Assembly (NCBI GenBank): GCA_963815445.1
Contig: CAWFGV010000007.1
Span: 1 to 64,000 of the forward strand
DNA from: JANLYC01 sp963815445
Lineage (GTDB): Bacteria > Actinomycetota > Actinomycetes > Propionibacteriales > Nocardioidaceae
Reading direction: 5' to 3'
Length of the DNA: 64,000 bases
The stretch's first letter is position 1. Each line of letters begins with the position of its first letter. The position numbers were made by a program, and so were the translations under genes. Under the pieces are notes generated by a model, which made no database searches, was not told the origin of the DNA, and saw only the letters and a list, made by a program, of their open reading frames with translations. Below, piece by piece: positions 37,960 to 46,735 of this stretch.

Positions 37960-38937
37960 TCAACGACGGCGGCGGAGGCGGTCGATCTCGTAGAGGGCGA
38001 TGCTCGCAGCGACTCCTGCGTTCAACGACTCGGTCGTCGCGGCGGTCGGGATGCGGACGAGCACGTCGCAGGTCTCGCGCACGAGCCGCGACAGACCCTT
38101 GCCCTCGCTACCGACCACGAGCACCATCGGCTCGGTGGCGATCTCGAGGTCGGCGATGTCCACGTCCCCCGCCGCGTCCAGGCCGGCGACCATCAGGCCG
38201 GCGTGCTGGAAGTCCTTCAGCTGGCGTGTCAGGTTGGTCGCCCTCGCAACCGGCACTCGCGCGGCTGCTCCGGCGGCGGTCTTCCAGGCGCTGGCGGTCA
38301 TCCCGGCCGCGCGCCGTTCAGGGATCACGACGCCGTGGACGCCGAAGGCGCCCGCCGAGCGCACGACCGCCCCCAGGTTGCGCGGGTCGGTCACCGAGTC
38401 CAGCGCCACGACCAACGGCACCTCCGCTCCGTCACGAGCCGCGTCGAGCAGGTCGCCCGGGTCGGCGTACTCGTACGCCGGCACCTTGAGCGCCAGGCCC
38501 TGGTGCACAGCGCGGTCAGTCATCCGGTCGAGCTCGTGCTTGGTGACCTCGAGCACCGAGATCCGCTGGTCGGCCGCCAACCGGAACGCCTCACGCAGGC
38601 GGTCGTCCCGATCGGCGGTGTCGGCGACGTACATCGTCAAGACCGGGATCTTGGCCTGCAGGGCCTCGACGACGGAGTTGCGGCCGGCCACCCACTCCGC
38701 GACAGACGCCTTGCGGCCACCGGAGGATCGACCGGAAGCCGAACGGCCAGCCGAGGATCCCGCCGCCTTGTCGGTGGTCTTCGACGTCCGGTTCGCCTTG
38801 TGCTTCTCGCGTTCTGCGGCCTTCGGCGTCGGGCCCTTGCCCTTCAGCGCCTTGCGGCGTCGACCGCCGGAGCCGGCGGTCGGGTTGCCGCCCTGACGCT
38901 TGCGTACCGCTCCGGTTCGTTTGCTGTTGCCTGGCAT
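37960..38937 (-). CDS. rlmB: 23S rRNA 2'-O-methyltransferase, TrmH/RlmB family
   Basis: A 325-residue SPOUT methyltransferase, probably methylating the ribose of G2251 in 23S rRNA. A basic N-terminal tail of about 75 residues is followed by a substrate-binding domain (VAGRNSVVEALQ) and the knotted SAM domain with DPRNLGAVVRSAGAFGV, LVVGSEGKGLSRL and IPTAATTESLNAGVAASI. The ATG overlaps the cysS stop (TGATG), so it is coupled to cysS. The cysS-rlmB pair is conserved across actinobacteria. Confidence 0.93.
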   Translation of the reverse strand: MPGNSKRTGAVRKRQGGNPTAGSGGRRRKALKGKGPTPKAAEREKHKANRTSKTTDKAAGSSAGRSASGRSSGGRKASVAEWVAGRNSVVEALQAKIPVLTMYVADTADRDDRLREAFRLAADQRISVLEVTKHELDRMTDRAVHQGLALKVPAYEYADPGDLLDAARDGAEVPLVVALDSVTDPRNLGAVVRSAGAFGVHGVVIPERRAAGMTASAWKTAAGAAARVPVARATNLTRQLKDFQHAGLMVAGLDAAGDVDIADLEIATEPMVLVVGSEGKGLSRLVRETCDVLVRIPTAATTESLNAGVAASIALYEIDRLRRRR

Positions 38938-40358
38938 CAGTTCCACCTCAATCGGGGACCGTCCGGTGAGTCCTCGATCTCGAGCCCCGCAGCCTTCAGC
39001 TGCTCTCTGATGAGGTCCGCCTTCGCGAAGTCGCGATCGGCTCTCGCCTGTTCGCGCTGATCGAGGAGAGACTGGGCCAGCTTCTCGACGGCCTCGCTGG
39101 CGACCACGGCTCCCCCGTGACCCTGCCAGTGCTGAGACATCGGATCGAGACCAAGCACACCGAGCATGGCGCGTACTGAGGCAAGCTGCGCGCGCACCTG
39201 TTCATTGCCTCGCGCTGCTAGTTGCACATTTCCCTCGCGGACCGCCTCGTGGACTACAGCGAGAGCCGCGGGCGTTGCGAGGTCGTTGTCCAGCGCAGCC
39301 GCGAAGTCGTCTGGGAGTTGGGCGATGGGCGCCGTCTCCCCAACGAACTCCGTCGCTCGCGTGACGAAGCCCTCGATGCGGACAAACGCCGAGGCGGCTT
39401 CCTTCAACGACTCCTCGGTGAACTCGATGATCGAGCGATAGTGCGGCGCCAACAGGTAGTAGCGCAGCTCGATCGGCCTGCAGAGCCCTCGCTCGGGCTT
39501 GACGACTTCGCTGACGAGCAGCGAGTTGCCGACCGACTTGCTCATCTTCTCGCCTGCGAGGTTGACCATGGCGTTGTGCATCCAGGTGCGGGCGAAGTCA
39601 CGTCCGGCAGCACGCGACTGGGCCAGCTCGTTCTCGTGGTGCGGGAAGCGCAGGTCGAGGCCACCGCCGTGGATGTCGAACGCGTCGCCGAGGTACTTGC
39701 CGGCCATCGCCGAGCACTCGAGGTGCCAGCCGGGTCGGCCGAGCCCCCACGGCGACGGCCATGCCGCGGTCTCCGGCTCCACGTCCTTCTTGAAGCCCTT
39801 CCACAACGCGAAGTCGCGGGGGTCGCGCTTGCCGCGCGGGTCGGCATCGGCCGCCGGCTCCATGTCCTCGACACGTTGGTTGGACAGCTCGCCGTACGAC
39901 GGCCAGGAGCGCACGTCGAAGTACACGTCACCCGAGTCGTCGGCGGCGGCATAGGCATGCCCGGTGGTGATGAGCTGCCCGATGAGCTCGAGCATCTCGG
40001 GGATGTGTCCGGTGGCACGCGGCTCGTACGTCGGCGGCAGGCACCCGAGCACCTCGTACGCCTGGTGCAGCGCCCGCTCGTTGGCATAGGCGATCGACCA
40101 CCACGGGCGGCCCTCCTCGGCCTCCTTCGCGAGCACCTTGTCATCGATGTCGGTGATGTTGGCGACGAGCGTGACGTCATACCCGCGGTGCTCGAGCCAG
40201 CGGCGGAGCACGTCGAACGTGACCTCCTTGCGGATGTGGCCGATGTGCGGCGGCCCCTGCACGGTCAGGCCACAGTGGTAGATCCCGACCTTGCCCGCCT
40301 CGAGCGGGACGAAGTCGCGGACCTCACGGGTGGCGGTGTCGTACAGGCGGAGCGTCAC
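38937..40358 (-). CDS. cysS: Cysteinyl-tRNA synthetase
   Basis: A 473-residue class I aminoacyl-tRNA synthetase that charges tRNA-Cys. HIGH-type motif GPPHIGHIRKEV, the zinc-binding cysteine in YHCGLTVQG, WHLECSAM, and the KMSKS loop in GEKMSKSVGNS are all present. The normal actinobacterial order is carD-ispD-ispF-cysS-rlmB, but here about 8 kb of other genes separates cysS from ispF. The GTG start has TACCCT (40371-40366) seven bases before it and no ribosome-binding site: probably leaderless. Confidence 0.96.
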   Translation of the reverse strand: MTLRLYDTATREVRDFVPLEAGKVGIYHCGLTVQGPPHIGHIRKEVTFDVLRRWLEHRGYDVTLVANITDIDDKVLAKEAEEGRPWWSIAYANERALHQAYEVLGCLPPTYEPRATGHIPEMLELIGQLITTGHAYAAADDSGDVYFDVRSWPSYGELSNQRVEDMEPAADADPRGKRDPRDFALWKGFKKDVEPETAAWPSPWGLGRPGWHLECSAMAGKYLGDAFDIHGGGLDLRFPHHENELAQSRAAGRDFARTWMHNAMVNLAGEKMSKSVGNSLLVSEVVKPERGLCRPIELRYYLLAPHYRSIIEFTEESLKEAASAFVRIEGFVTRATEFVGETAPIAQLPDDFAAALDNDLATPAALAVVHEAVREGNVQLAARGNEQVRAQLASVRAMLGVLGLDPMSQHWQGHGGAVVASEAVEKLAQSLLDQREQARADRDFAKADLIREQLKAAGLEIEDSPDGPRLRWN

Positions 40359-40434
40359 GCGAGCAAGGGTATCGACCAGCCTGCGGCAACGACGAATCCC
40401 CGAGATTGCCGTCGCGCGCCTCTACCCTGGGTCG

Positions 40435-41733
40435 ATGCGCACCCGCAGTCTCGCTCTCGCCGTCGTCGTCGCCCTCGGTACTCCCATCGTGGACACTGCT
40501 CCGGTCCACGGCACCAGCCTGGCGAGCACGGCTGGGCAAGAGCGGCCCGGGACCGGCGGTCGGGCGGCCAAGCTGATCGACCTGACACGTTGGCGAGGCT
40601 CCGGTCTGGACAATGGATCCTTCTCGCACGCGAAGCCGGGCCGGGGCGGAGTCATGATCGGAGCCCAGCCGACGCGGGTGATCTACAAGGACCCCTATGG
40701 ATCCAGCGGACGACGCGCGTTCGACCGGGGACGCTGGACGAGTCCGTGGGTGCGGCCGGGCTTCGGGTTCGACCAGCTGATCGCGTCCTACAACGCGTCC
40801 ACGCCGGTCGGCACGTTCATCGAGGTGTCGACCCGAGCGAGGAGCACGGCGGGTCGACCTGGCTCGTGGGACTCACTCGGCCGCTGGGCCGGTCACGACC
40901 GTGGCTTCCACCGGATGACGCTCGGACGCCAGGCCGACGACGTGGCCCGGGTCGCCGTCGACACGCTGGTCGCGAAGTCCGGCACACGCCTGGGCCAGTG
41001 GCAGCTGAGGTTGTCGCTGTTCCGTCGCAGCGGCACGAGCAAGACACCGGTTGTCTCGATGGTCGCAGCCGTCGCCTCGCACCTGCCGAACCACGCACCG
41101 ACGAGCAGACCCGGATCCGGTGCCGGTCACAGCCTGCCCGTTCCGCGGTACTCCCAGGAGATCCACCGCGGCGAGTACCCGCAGTACGACGGCGGCGGCG
41201 AGGCCTGGTGCAGCCCGACCTCGACGTCGATGGTCCTCGGTTACTGGGACCGGCTGCCCGCACCACGGGACTACGCCTGGGTCGACCCGTCCTACGAGGA
41301 TCCATGGGTCGACCATGCAGCGCGCGGCACCTTCGCCCACGGATACGACGGCACCGGAGACTGGCCGTTCAACACGGCGTATGCAGGACGCTTCGGGCTC
41401 GACGCGTTCGTGACGCGGCTGCGGTCGCTGAGAGAGGCCGAGCTGTTCATCAAGGCCGGCATCCCGCTCGTCGCGTCGATCTCCTTCGGGCCGGGCGAGC
41501 TCGACGGCGCGCCGATCCGCTCGACCAGCGGGCACCTGCTCGTCATCCGTGGTTTCACCGCGACCGGCCGCGTCGTCGTCAACGACCCCGCGGCGTCATC
41601 CTCGCGCGGCGTCCGCCGCGTCTACCGGCGCGGCCAGTTCGAGAACGCCTGGTCCGACAACGGCGGTGTCGTGTACGTCATCCACCCCGCCTCAACGCCG
41701 TTGCCCCGACCACACAGTCACAGCAACTGGTGA
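40435..41733 (+). CDS. Secreted C39-like cysteine peptidase
   Basis: A 432-residue protein. A signal peptide (about residues 1-22) precedes a beta-rich N-terminal domain of about 200 residues (WTSPWVRPGFGFDQLIASYN) and a Peptidase_C39_2 domain. In that domain Gln241 (YSQEIHRGE), Cys259 (GGEAWCSPTS), His367 (SGHLLVIRGF) and Asp384 (VVNDPA) form a full papain-like active site. The target is unknown; cell-wall peptides or secreted proteins are candidates. TACCCT (40423-40428) lies six bases before the ATG, so the mRNA is probably leaderless. The following gene is a paralogue overlapping it by four bases. Confidence 0.88.
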   Translation: MRTRSLALAVVVALGTPIVDTAPVHGTSLASTAGQERPGTGGRAAKLIDLTRWRGSGLDNGSFSHAKPGRGGVMIGAQPTRVIYKDPYGSSGRRAFDRGRWTSPWVRPGFGFDQLIASYNASTPVGTFIEVSTRARSTAGRPGSWDSLGRWAGHDRGFHRMTLGRQADDVARVAVDTLVAKSGTRLGQWQLRLSLFRRSGTSKTPVVSMVAAVASHLPNHAPTSRPGSGAGHSLPVPRYSQEIHRGEYPQYDGGGEAWCSPTSTSMVLGYWDRLPAPRDYAWVDPSYEDPWVDHAARGTFAHGYDGTGDWPFNTAYAGRFGLDAFVTRLRSLREAELFIKAGIPLVASISFGPGELDGAPIRSTSGHLLVIRGFTATGRVVVNDPAASSSRGVRRVYRRGQFENAWSDNGGVVYVIHPASTPLPRPHSHSNW

Positions 41734-42980
41734 ACCCCGTTCCTGACAGACCGGCCGTCGACCCGGCCGCGCAGCAGATCGGTTACCGCCAGTGGAGCTC
41801 GCCCGACGAACTGGCCGGCGGCGCGTTCGACGGCACGCGGCTCGAGGACGGCCGCGTCGTCCTGGCCGCCGGTGACGCCAAGGCGACGCGCACGTGGACC
41901 GATCCGTACGGCGACGGCGCGCCCGTGACGTACCACGTCGGGACCTGGGTCTCGCCGGTCGTTGCACCGGGGTTCCGCTTCACCGAGCTCGTCGCGTCGT
42001 GGAACGCCCGCACGCCGCCGGGCACCTGGCTCGAGGTCGCCGTCCAGGTCGGGACCGACGAGGGCGCCTGGTCGACGCCTCATGTCCTGGGGCGATGGGC
42101 CGAGGGCCTCGAGGCAGTGCACCGCGCCTCGGTTCCGGATCAGTCCGATGCGGTGGCGACCGTCTCGGTCGACATCCTCACTGTCCGGGACCATCGCCGC
42201 TGCACCACCTGGCAGCTCATCGTCTCCCTCTTCCGCCGGAGCGGGACCGTCGAGACACCATCCGTCGACATGGTCGGCGCCTTCGCGTCGGCGCTCCCGG
42301 ACCTCAGCGACCGTTCCGCCCTGCCGGCCGGCCCGGTCAACGGCGGCGCCGGTCTCGAGCTCGACGTTCCGGCGTACTCACAGGAGATCCACCGCGGCGA
42401 GGATCCGCAGTACAGCGGCGGCGGAGAGGCGTGGTGCAGCCCGGCCTCGATGGCGATGGTCCTCGCGTACTGGCAACAGCAGCGCTCCGCGGCCCATGGG
42501 CCACAGCCCGAGGACTACGCCCACGTCGTGCACGCCGACCCCTGGGTCAACTACGCCGCCGCGCAGACGTTCGACTGGAGCTACCAGGCGTGTGGCAACT
42601 GGTCGTTCAACACCGCGTACGCCGGTCGGTACGGCCTCGAGTCGTTCGTGACGCGGCTTCGCTCGCTCACGGAGGCCGAACAGTTCATTCAGGCCGGAAT
42701 TCCACTCGTCGCGTCGGTCACCTTCTCAGCGAGCGAGCTGACCGGGGCGGGCTACGGAACAGCGGGGCACCTGCTGGTGATCCGCGGATTCACCCGCGCC
42801 GGCGACGTCATCGTGAACGACCCCGCGTCGCACCTCGAACCGAGCAACGCGTCGGTACGCACGGTCTACGACCGCCAGGAGTTCGAGAGCTGCTGGCTCC
42901 CGGCGACGGGCGGCATCGTCTACGTCACGCGCCCACCGGAGGTACCGCTGCCGTCGCGGCCTGCCCAGCCCAACTGGTGA
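41730..42980 (+). CDS. C39-like peptidase paralogue without signal peptide
   Basis: A 416-residue tandem paralogue of the preceding gene with the same two-domain plan: TWVSPVVAPGFRFTELVASWN in the beta domain, then PAYSQEIHRGEDPQY, GGEAWCSPAS, AGHLLVIRGF and IVNDPAS, so all catalytic residues persist. It starts with GTG overlapping the upstream TGA, indicating translational coupling. No signal peptide or membrane segment is visible at its N-terminus (MNPVPDRPAVDP), so it may stay in the cytosol or leave by another route. The open frame extends far upstream but only as a shadow of other genes. Confidence 0.82.
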   Translation: MNPVPDRPAVDPAAQQIGYRQWSSPDELAGGAFDGTRLEDGRVVLAAGDAKATRTWTDPYGDGAPVTYHVGTWVSPVVAPGFRFTELVASWNARTPPGTWLEVAVQVGTDEGAWSTPHVLGRWAEGLEAVHRASVPDQSDAVATVSVDILTVRDHRRCTTWQLIVSLFRRSGTVETPSVDMVGAFASALPDLSDRSALPAGPVNGGAGLELDVPAYSQEIHRGEDPQYSGGGEAWCSPASMAMVLAYWQQQRSAAHGPQPEDYAHVVHADPWVNYAAAQTFDWSYQACGNWSFNTAYAGRYGLESFVTRLRSLTEAEQFIQAGIPLVASVTFSASELTGAGYGTAGHLLVIRGFTRAGDVIVNDPASHLEPSNASVRTVYDRQEFESCWLPATGGIVYVTRPPEVPLPSRPAQPNW

Positions 42981-42998
42981 CGAGCTCAAGCAGTCGTC

Positions 42999-44780
42999 TC
43001 AGTCGACAGCGAGCAGTCGGCGGCTTCCGATGACCGCGGTCAGCGCGGTCGAGAGCTGCAGCAGCACGGGTGCGGCGTCCGAGAGGTGCCAGTCCTGCGG
43101 GGCGCCGTACCAGTAGAGCGGCTCGTCGGGCGTGTCGTCGGTGTCCATGGCGGCGAGCGAAGCGGCCCAGCGTTCGCCCAGTCCGAACACGAGCGCGTAC
43201 GGGAAGATGCGCGAGACCAGCTCCTCGCGCTGCTCCGACCGGATGTCGGCGCTGCTGCTGTCGGTCAGGAAGGCACGGAAGTCATGCAGCTCCCGCAGCA
43301 CCCGGCTGCCGCTCGCCGTCCGCGCCGGAGCGACCTGACCGGCGGCGGTCAACGCCACCCCGGCGAGCACCACCGCGAGCCCGACGAGCCCGAACGTGCT
43401 CACCCACGCGAGCACCCCGGTCAGCACGACTCCGGCGGAGACCAGCACCCACCCCGACGTGGTCCAGCGCGACCGTACGGCGTCGGGGCGCTCCGCGAAC
43501 CAGCCCTGCCGAACCATGTCGTCATAGAGCAGCGCCTGGATGGTCGCGAGCCGTGGCCGCAGCCGGGTGGCGAGCGCGCTGACGGCGACGGTGTCCTCGA
43601 GTCCTGCGGCGCTTCCGGCCGTGAAGATCGCTGCGAACACCTCGCGCTCGTACGGCAGGAGCTCGTCACCGGGGTCGTTGCGCCGCCGTAGCCGCCAGTC
43701 AGCGGCACCGACCGGTGGCCTGGGCAGCTCCTCGACGAAGAGGTAGTTGCGGACCGCAAGGTCGATGATGGTCGACGACACATCGATGAGGTCAGCCCGT
43801 TCGTCCACGAGCGTCCCCATCTGCCCGGGGCGGATCCCACTGGGCGGAGCGAAGCCGAGCGTGCCGTCGCCGACGTCGACCAACGGCGCCACTTGCACAC
43901 TCCCCCGGTGAGCGGTGTCGCGACCGCGCGTCCACCACAGCAGGGCTGCCCCCATCACGCCGAGCAGGAGGACCACCAGCGCCACGGCGAGCGGGGCACC
44001 CGAGGCAGTGAACGCCCGGCTGATGCTCCAGCGGGCGCGCAGGTCAGTGCTCGGTGCGACACCGGACCCGGAGTCGAGTCCGAGGATGCCGACCATCTCG
44101 TCACCGGGCTCGAGCGCGAGCTGGGTCATGGTGGGGGCAGGCACGTCGACCAGTTGGGACGACGTGCACGGGCGACTCGAACCGCGCGGACCGGCCAGGC
44201 AGGAGAGCCAGCTCGCCCCCGGCGCGTTCCACTGCACCCGGGCGCGCTCGATCGGTACCCCGAAGCCCTGGATGACCGGCCAGCGCACCTCGAGTCCGTC
44301 GGCCGTCGCCGCGACAGCACCGTCGACGTCATACGTGAACGTGACCGTCACCGGGCCGCTCTGCGCAGCGGAGAATCGCAGGCTCATCGTCCGCGTGGTG
44401 TCGGTGCTCGCGACCGTGGCCTGCCCCGCCGGCTGATCCGCATCGATGGAGACGTTGCTCAAGGAGTACACCCGGTCGTTGGTGGCGTCGTACTGCTCCC
44501 GGGTCGTGATCACACGCTCGACCCGGTCGGTGGGGATCCCGCCGAAGTCGTACCGCACGGTCTCGACGACGTGCAGGGTGCCGTCCTGGTTCACCCGCAC
44601 CGTCGCCTCGTCGTCGCGGATGACCGGCTGGCCGGCAGCTGCGGCCGCAGCGGTCGTGCCCCACGTCAGCCCGGCGAGCGCGGTGACCAGACCGACCGCT
44701 AGGGCCAGTCGGCGCAGGACAGGTCCCGGCCCCGGCAGGCGGCCGGCCCGACGAGACCGTCTGACCGGCACCGATGACAT
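42999..44780 (-). CDS. DUF2207-type membrane protein
   Basis: About 593 residues. An N-terminal signal/membrane segment (LALAVGLVTALAGLTWG) leads into an extracellular beta-rich domain (LHVVETVRYDFGG...ITTREQYD). A membrane segment near residue 270 (VALVVLLLGVMGAALLWW) follows, then a long cytoplasmic region and two more hydrophobic segments (VLVSAGVVLTGVLAWV, LVGLAVVLAGVALTAAG). This matches DUF2207 predicted membrane proteins of unknown role. The ATG at 44780 has TACCCT six bases upstream, suggesting a leaderless mRNA. Divergent from the metallopeptidase gene. Confidence 0.85.
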   Translation of the reverse strand: MSSVPVRRSRRAGRLPGPGPVLRRLALAVGLVTALAGLTWGTTAAAAAAGQPVIRDDEATVRVNQDGTLHVVETVRYDFGGIPTDRVERVITTREQYDATNDRVYSLSNVSIDADQPAGQATVASTDTTRTMSLRFSAAQSGPVTVTFTYDVDGAVAATADGLEVRWPVIQGFGVPIERARVQWNAPGASWLSCLAGPRGSSRPCTSSQLVDVPAPTMTQLALEPGDEMVGILGLDSGSGVAPSTDLRARWSISRAFTASGAPLAVALVVLLLGVMGAALLWWTRGRDTAHRGSVQVAPLVDVGDGTLGFAPPSGIRPGQMGTLVDERADLIDVSSTIIDLAVRNYLFVEELPRPPVGAADWRLRRRNDPGDELLPYEREVFAAIFTAGSAAGLEDTVAVSALATRLRPRLATIQALLYDDMVRQGWFAERPDAVRSRWTTSGWVLVSAGVVLTGVLAWVSTFGLVGLAVVLAGVALTAAGQVAPARTASGSRVLRELHDFRAFLTDSSSADIRSEQREELVSRIFPYALVFGLGERWAASLAAMDTDDTPDEPLYWYGAPQDWHLSDAAPVLLQLSTALTAVIGSRRLLAVD

Positions 44781-44849
44781 GCCGTCAGGGTAATCTGCGC
44801 ACAGGTGGCCACGCAGGACCGGCAAGGCCGGGGAACGGCAGGATCGGAG

Positions 44850-45962
44850 ATGTCAGACGCCGCGCAGGGGCCGCCAGGTCCACCGGACCCGCGCTACCGT
44901 CCGCTCCCGCCCGCGCCAGTGCTTCCACCGCCGCATGCTCCGGCATGGCGGCCCGCCGGGCCGCCCCCACCTCAGCCGTACGCCGGGTTGGCTCCCTATC
45001 CGCCGGGCCATGGGTCATCCGGGCCGCCGCCCTGGGGCTGGCCGCCGCCACCGCCGCGACGACGCAGTCGGTTCGGCGCCTTGCTGCTCGGCCTGGTCGG
45101 TCTGGGGGCGGCCGGGCTGTTCGTCCTCATCCTCATCGGCGCCGCGACAGACCAAGGCGCCATCGGTCGCGCCGGCTCCGGCACGACGGTGGACCACAGC
45201 CCGGCAAGGGCCGAGCAGCCCGGTACGACCCCGGTGGACCCGAGCAACGCCCAACGCGTTGTCTCCGACAACACCCTGTACGGCCAGGGCGGCCTGGCCA
45301 ACGGCAACTGTCCAGCCCGCGACCTCGGAGACGCGTCCCGGGCTCGCCAGTCCGCGTTCTACACGTCGCTCATGGCGTGTCTCAACGCCGAGTGGGGACC
45401 AGCCGTCGAGGGTGCCGGCTATGCCTATCAGGAACCTGGCCTCGTGGTCTTCGACAGCCCGGTCGACACCCCGTGCGGCAGCGCCTCGCCCGAGAACGGT
45501 CGCACGTTGGCGTTCTACTGCCCCGGTGACTCCGTGATGTATGCCGACGTCCCGCAGATGCGGCGGTTCTTCGACAACATCGACGTCGCCTACGCCATCG
45601 TGATCGGGCACGAGTTCGGTCACCACGTTCAGCAGGAGACCGGGATGCTGCAGGCGTACGACGACCTGATCTACGACAACTTCGGCAACCGCCTCGAGCT
45701 CAGCCGCCGCGTCGAGCTGCAGGCCAGCTGTATGGGCGGCCTGTTCCTCGGCGCCGTCGCCAACACGTTCCCGATGGACAGCCCCCGGGTACGCCAGCTC
45801 CAGCAGGTGGCCGGGTCGTTCGGTGACGAGCCGGGCAGCGCTGCCTCCGCGCGAGACCACGGGTCCGGTGCCTCCAACCGGCAATGGATCTTCGCCGGCT
45901 ACGGCGACAACGACACCGCCACGTGCAACACGTTCACGGCCTCGGCCGACAACGTCGACTAG
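44850..45962 (+). CDS. Neutral zinc metallopeptidase, YpfJ family
   Basis: About 370 residues. A proline-rich cytoplasmic N-terminus is followed by one membrane segment (FGALLLGLVGLGAAGLFVLI) and an external peptidase domain. HEFGHHVQQETGM carries the two zinc histidines and glutamate, and VELQASCMGGLF is the conserved downstream segment with the third ligand. YpfJ-type proteins are putative envelope proteases with unknown targets. The ATG at 44850 is used; a GTG at 44805 would add 15 residues. The next gene's AGGAG overlaps its stop codon. Confidence 0.88.
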   Translation: MSDAAQGPPGPPDPRYRPLPPAPVLPPPHAPAWRPAGPPPPQPYAGLAPYPPGHGSSGPPPWGWPPPPPRRRSRFGALLLGLVGLGAAGLFVLILIGAATDQGAIGRAGSGTTVDHSPARAEQPGTTPVDPSNAQRVVSDNTLYGQGGLANGNCPARDLGDASRARQSAFYTSLMACLNAEWGPAVEGAGYAYQEPGLVVFDSPVDTPCGSASPENGRTLAFYCPGDSVMYADVPQMRRFFDNIDVAYAIVIGHEFGHHVQQETGMLQAYDDLIYDNFGNRLELSRRVELQASCMGGLFLGAVANTFPMDSPRVRQLQQVAGSFGDEPGSAASARDHGSGASNRQWIFAGYGDNDTATCNTFTASADNVD

Positions 45963-45970
45963 GAGCCCGT

Positions 45971-46735
45971 ATGACCGATCCGTTCGGCCGCTGGATCGGC
46001 GCCGTGCTCGACGTACCCGCCGGGCAGGTCGAGGCCACCGATGCGTTCTGGAGCAACGCGTTGGGCTGGGACATCGGCGATCCGTGGTCGCGACACCCCG
46101 AGTTCCACTCCCTGCTGCCGCCGGAGGGCAACAGCCATCTCCTGGTCCAGACCATCGACGGTCCAGGCGGCGTGCATCTCGACCTGTACGCCGCCGACGT
46201 CGCCGGCGCGACCGAGCGGATCGTCGGCCTTGGCGGCCGGCGGGTGTCCCAACATGCCCACTGGCAGGTGCTGACGAGCCCCGCCGGTCTGCCGTTCTGC
46301 ATCGTGACGTCCGACCACCGGCGGGAACGTCCGCCGACGCAGGCATGGCCGGGCGGGCACCGCAGCCGACTGGTCCAGGTGTGCCTCGACATCCCGCACG
46401 GACAGGTCGACGACGAGAGCGCGTTCTGGCGGGCGGCCACCGGCTGGACCTTCCAGGCTTCGGAGTCCCCCGAGTTCGCCGGCCACCTCAAGCCGGGTCC
46501 CGGCGGCAGCATGCAGCTGTTGCTCCAGGAGTTGGGACCTGACGACGGGACCGTCACCGCGCGCGCCCATCTCGACCTCGGGGCCGGACCCGACCGGGCG
46601 GCGGAGGCGGAGCGCCTCGAAGCGCTCGGCGCTGAGCGGGTGCGCGAGCACCCGGGCTGGATCGTCATGCAGGACCCTGCGGGGATGACGTTCTGTGTGA
46701 CCGGCCAGCAGCCTGACCAGCCGCCACGCCACTAG
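45971..46735 (+). CDS. Two-domain VOC-family protein
   Basis: A 254-residue protein built of two VOC domains. Each starts alike (GAVLDVPAGQVEATDAFW; VCLDIPHGQVDDESAFW) and ends alike (SPAGLPFCIV; DPAGMTFCVT), a clear internal duplication. The substrate is unknown; such proteins include dioxygenases and bleomycin-type resistance proteins. AGGAG at 45961-45965 overlaps the upstream stop, so it is co-translated with the metallopeptidase gene. Its 3' end overlaps the convergent molybdoenzyme gene by four bases. Confidence 0.88.
   Translation: MTDPFGRWIGAVLDVPAGQVEATDAFWSNALGWDIGDPWSRHPEFHSLLPPEGNSHLLVQTIDGPGGVHLDLYAADVAGATERIVGLGGRRVSQHAHWQVLTSPAGLPFCIVTSDHRRERPPTQAWPGGHRSRLVQVCLDIPHGQVDDESAFWRAATGWTFQASESPEFAGHLKPGPGGSMQLLLQELGPDDGTVTARAHLDLGAGPDRAAEAERLEALGAERVREHPGWIVMQDPAGMTFCVTGQQPDQPPRH

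Noticed and set aside
39222..41729. Upstream part of a 1252-codon plus-strand open frame that ends in the second C39 gene
   Set aside because: This part is antisense to cysS and then out of frame with the first C39 gene. Only the part from the GTG at 41730 has homology and codon sense.
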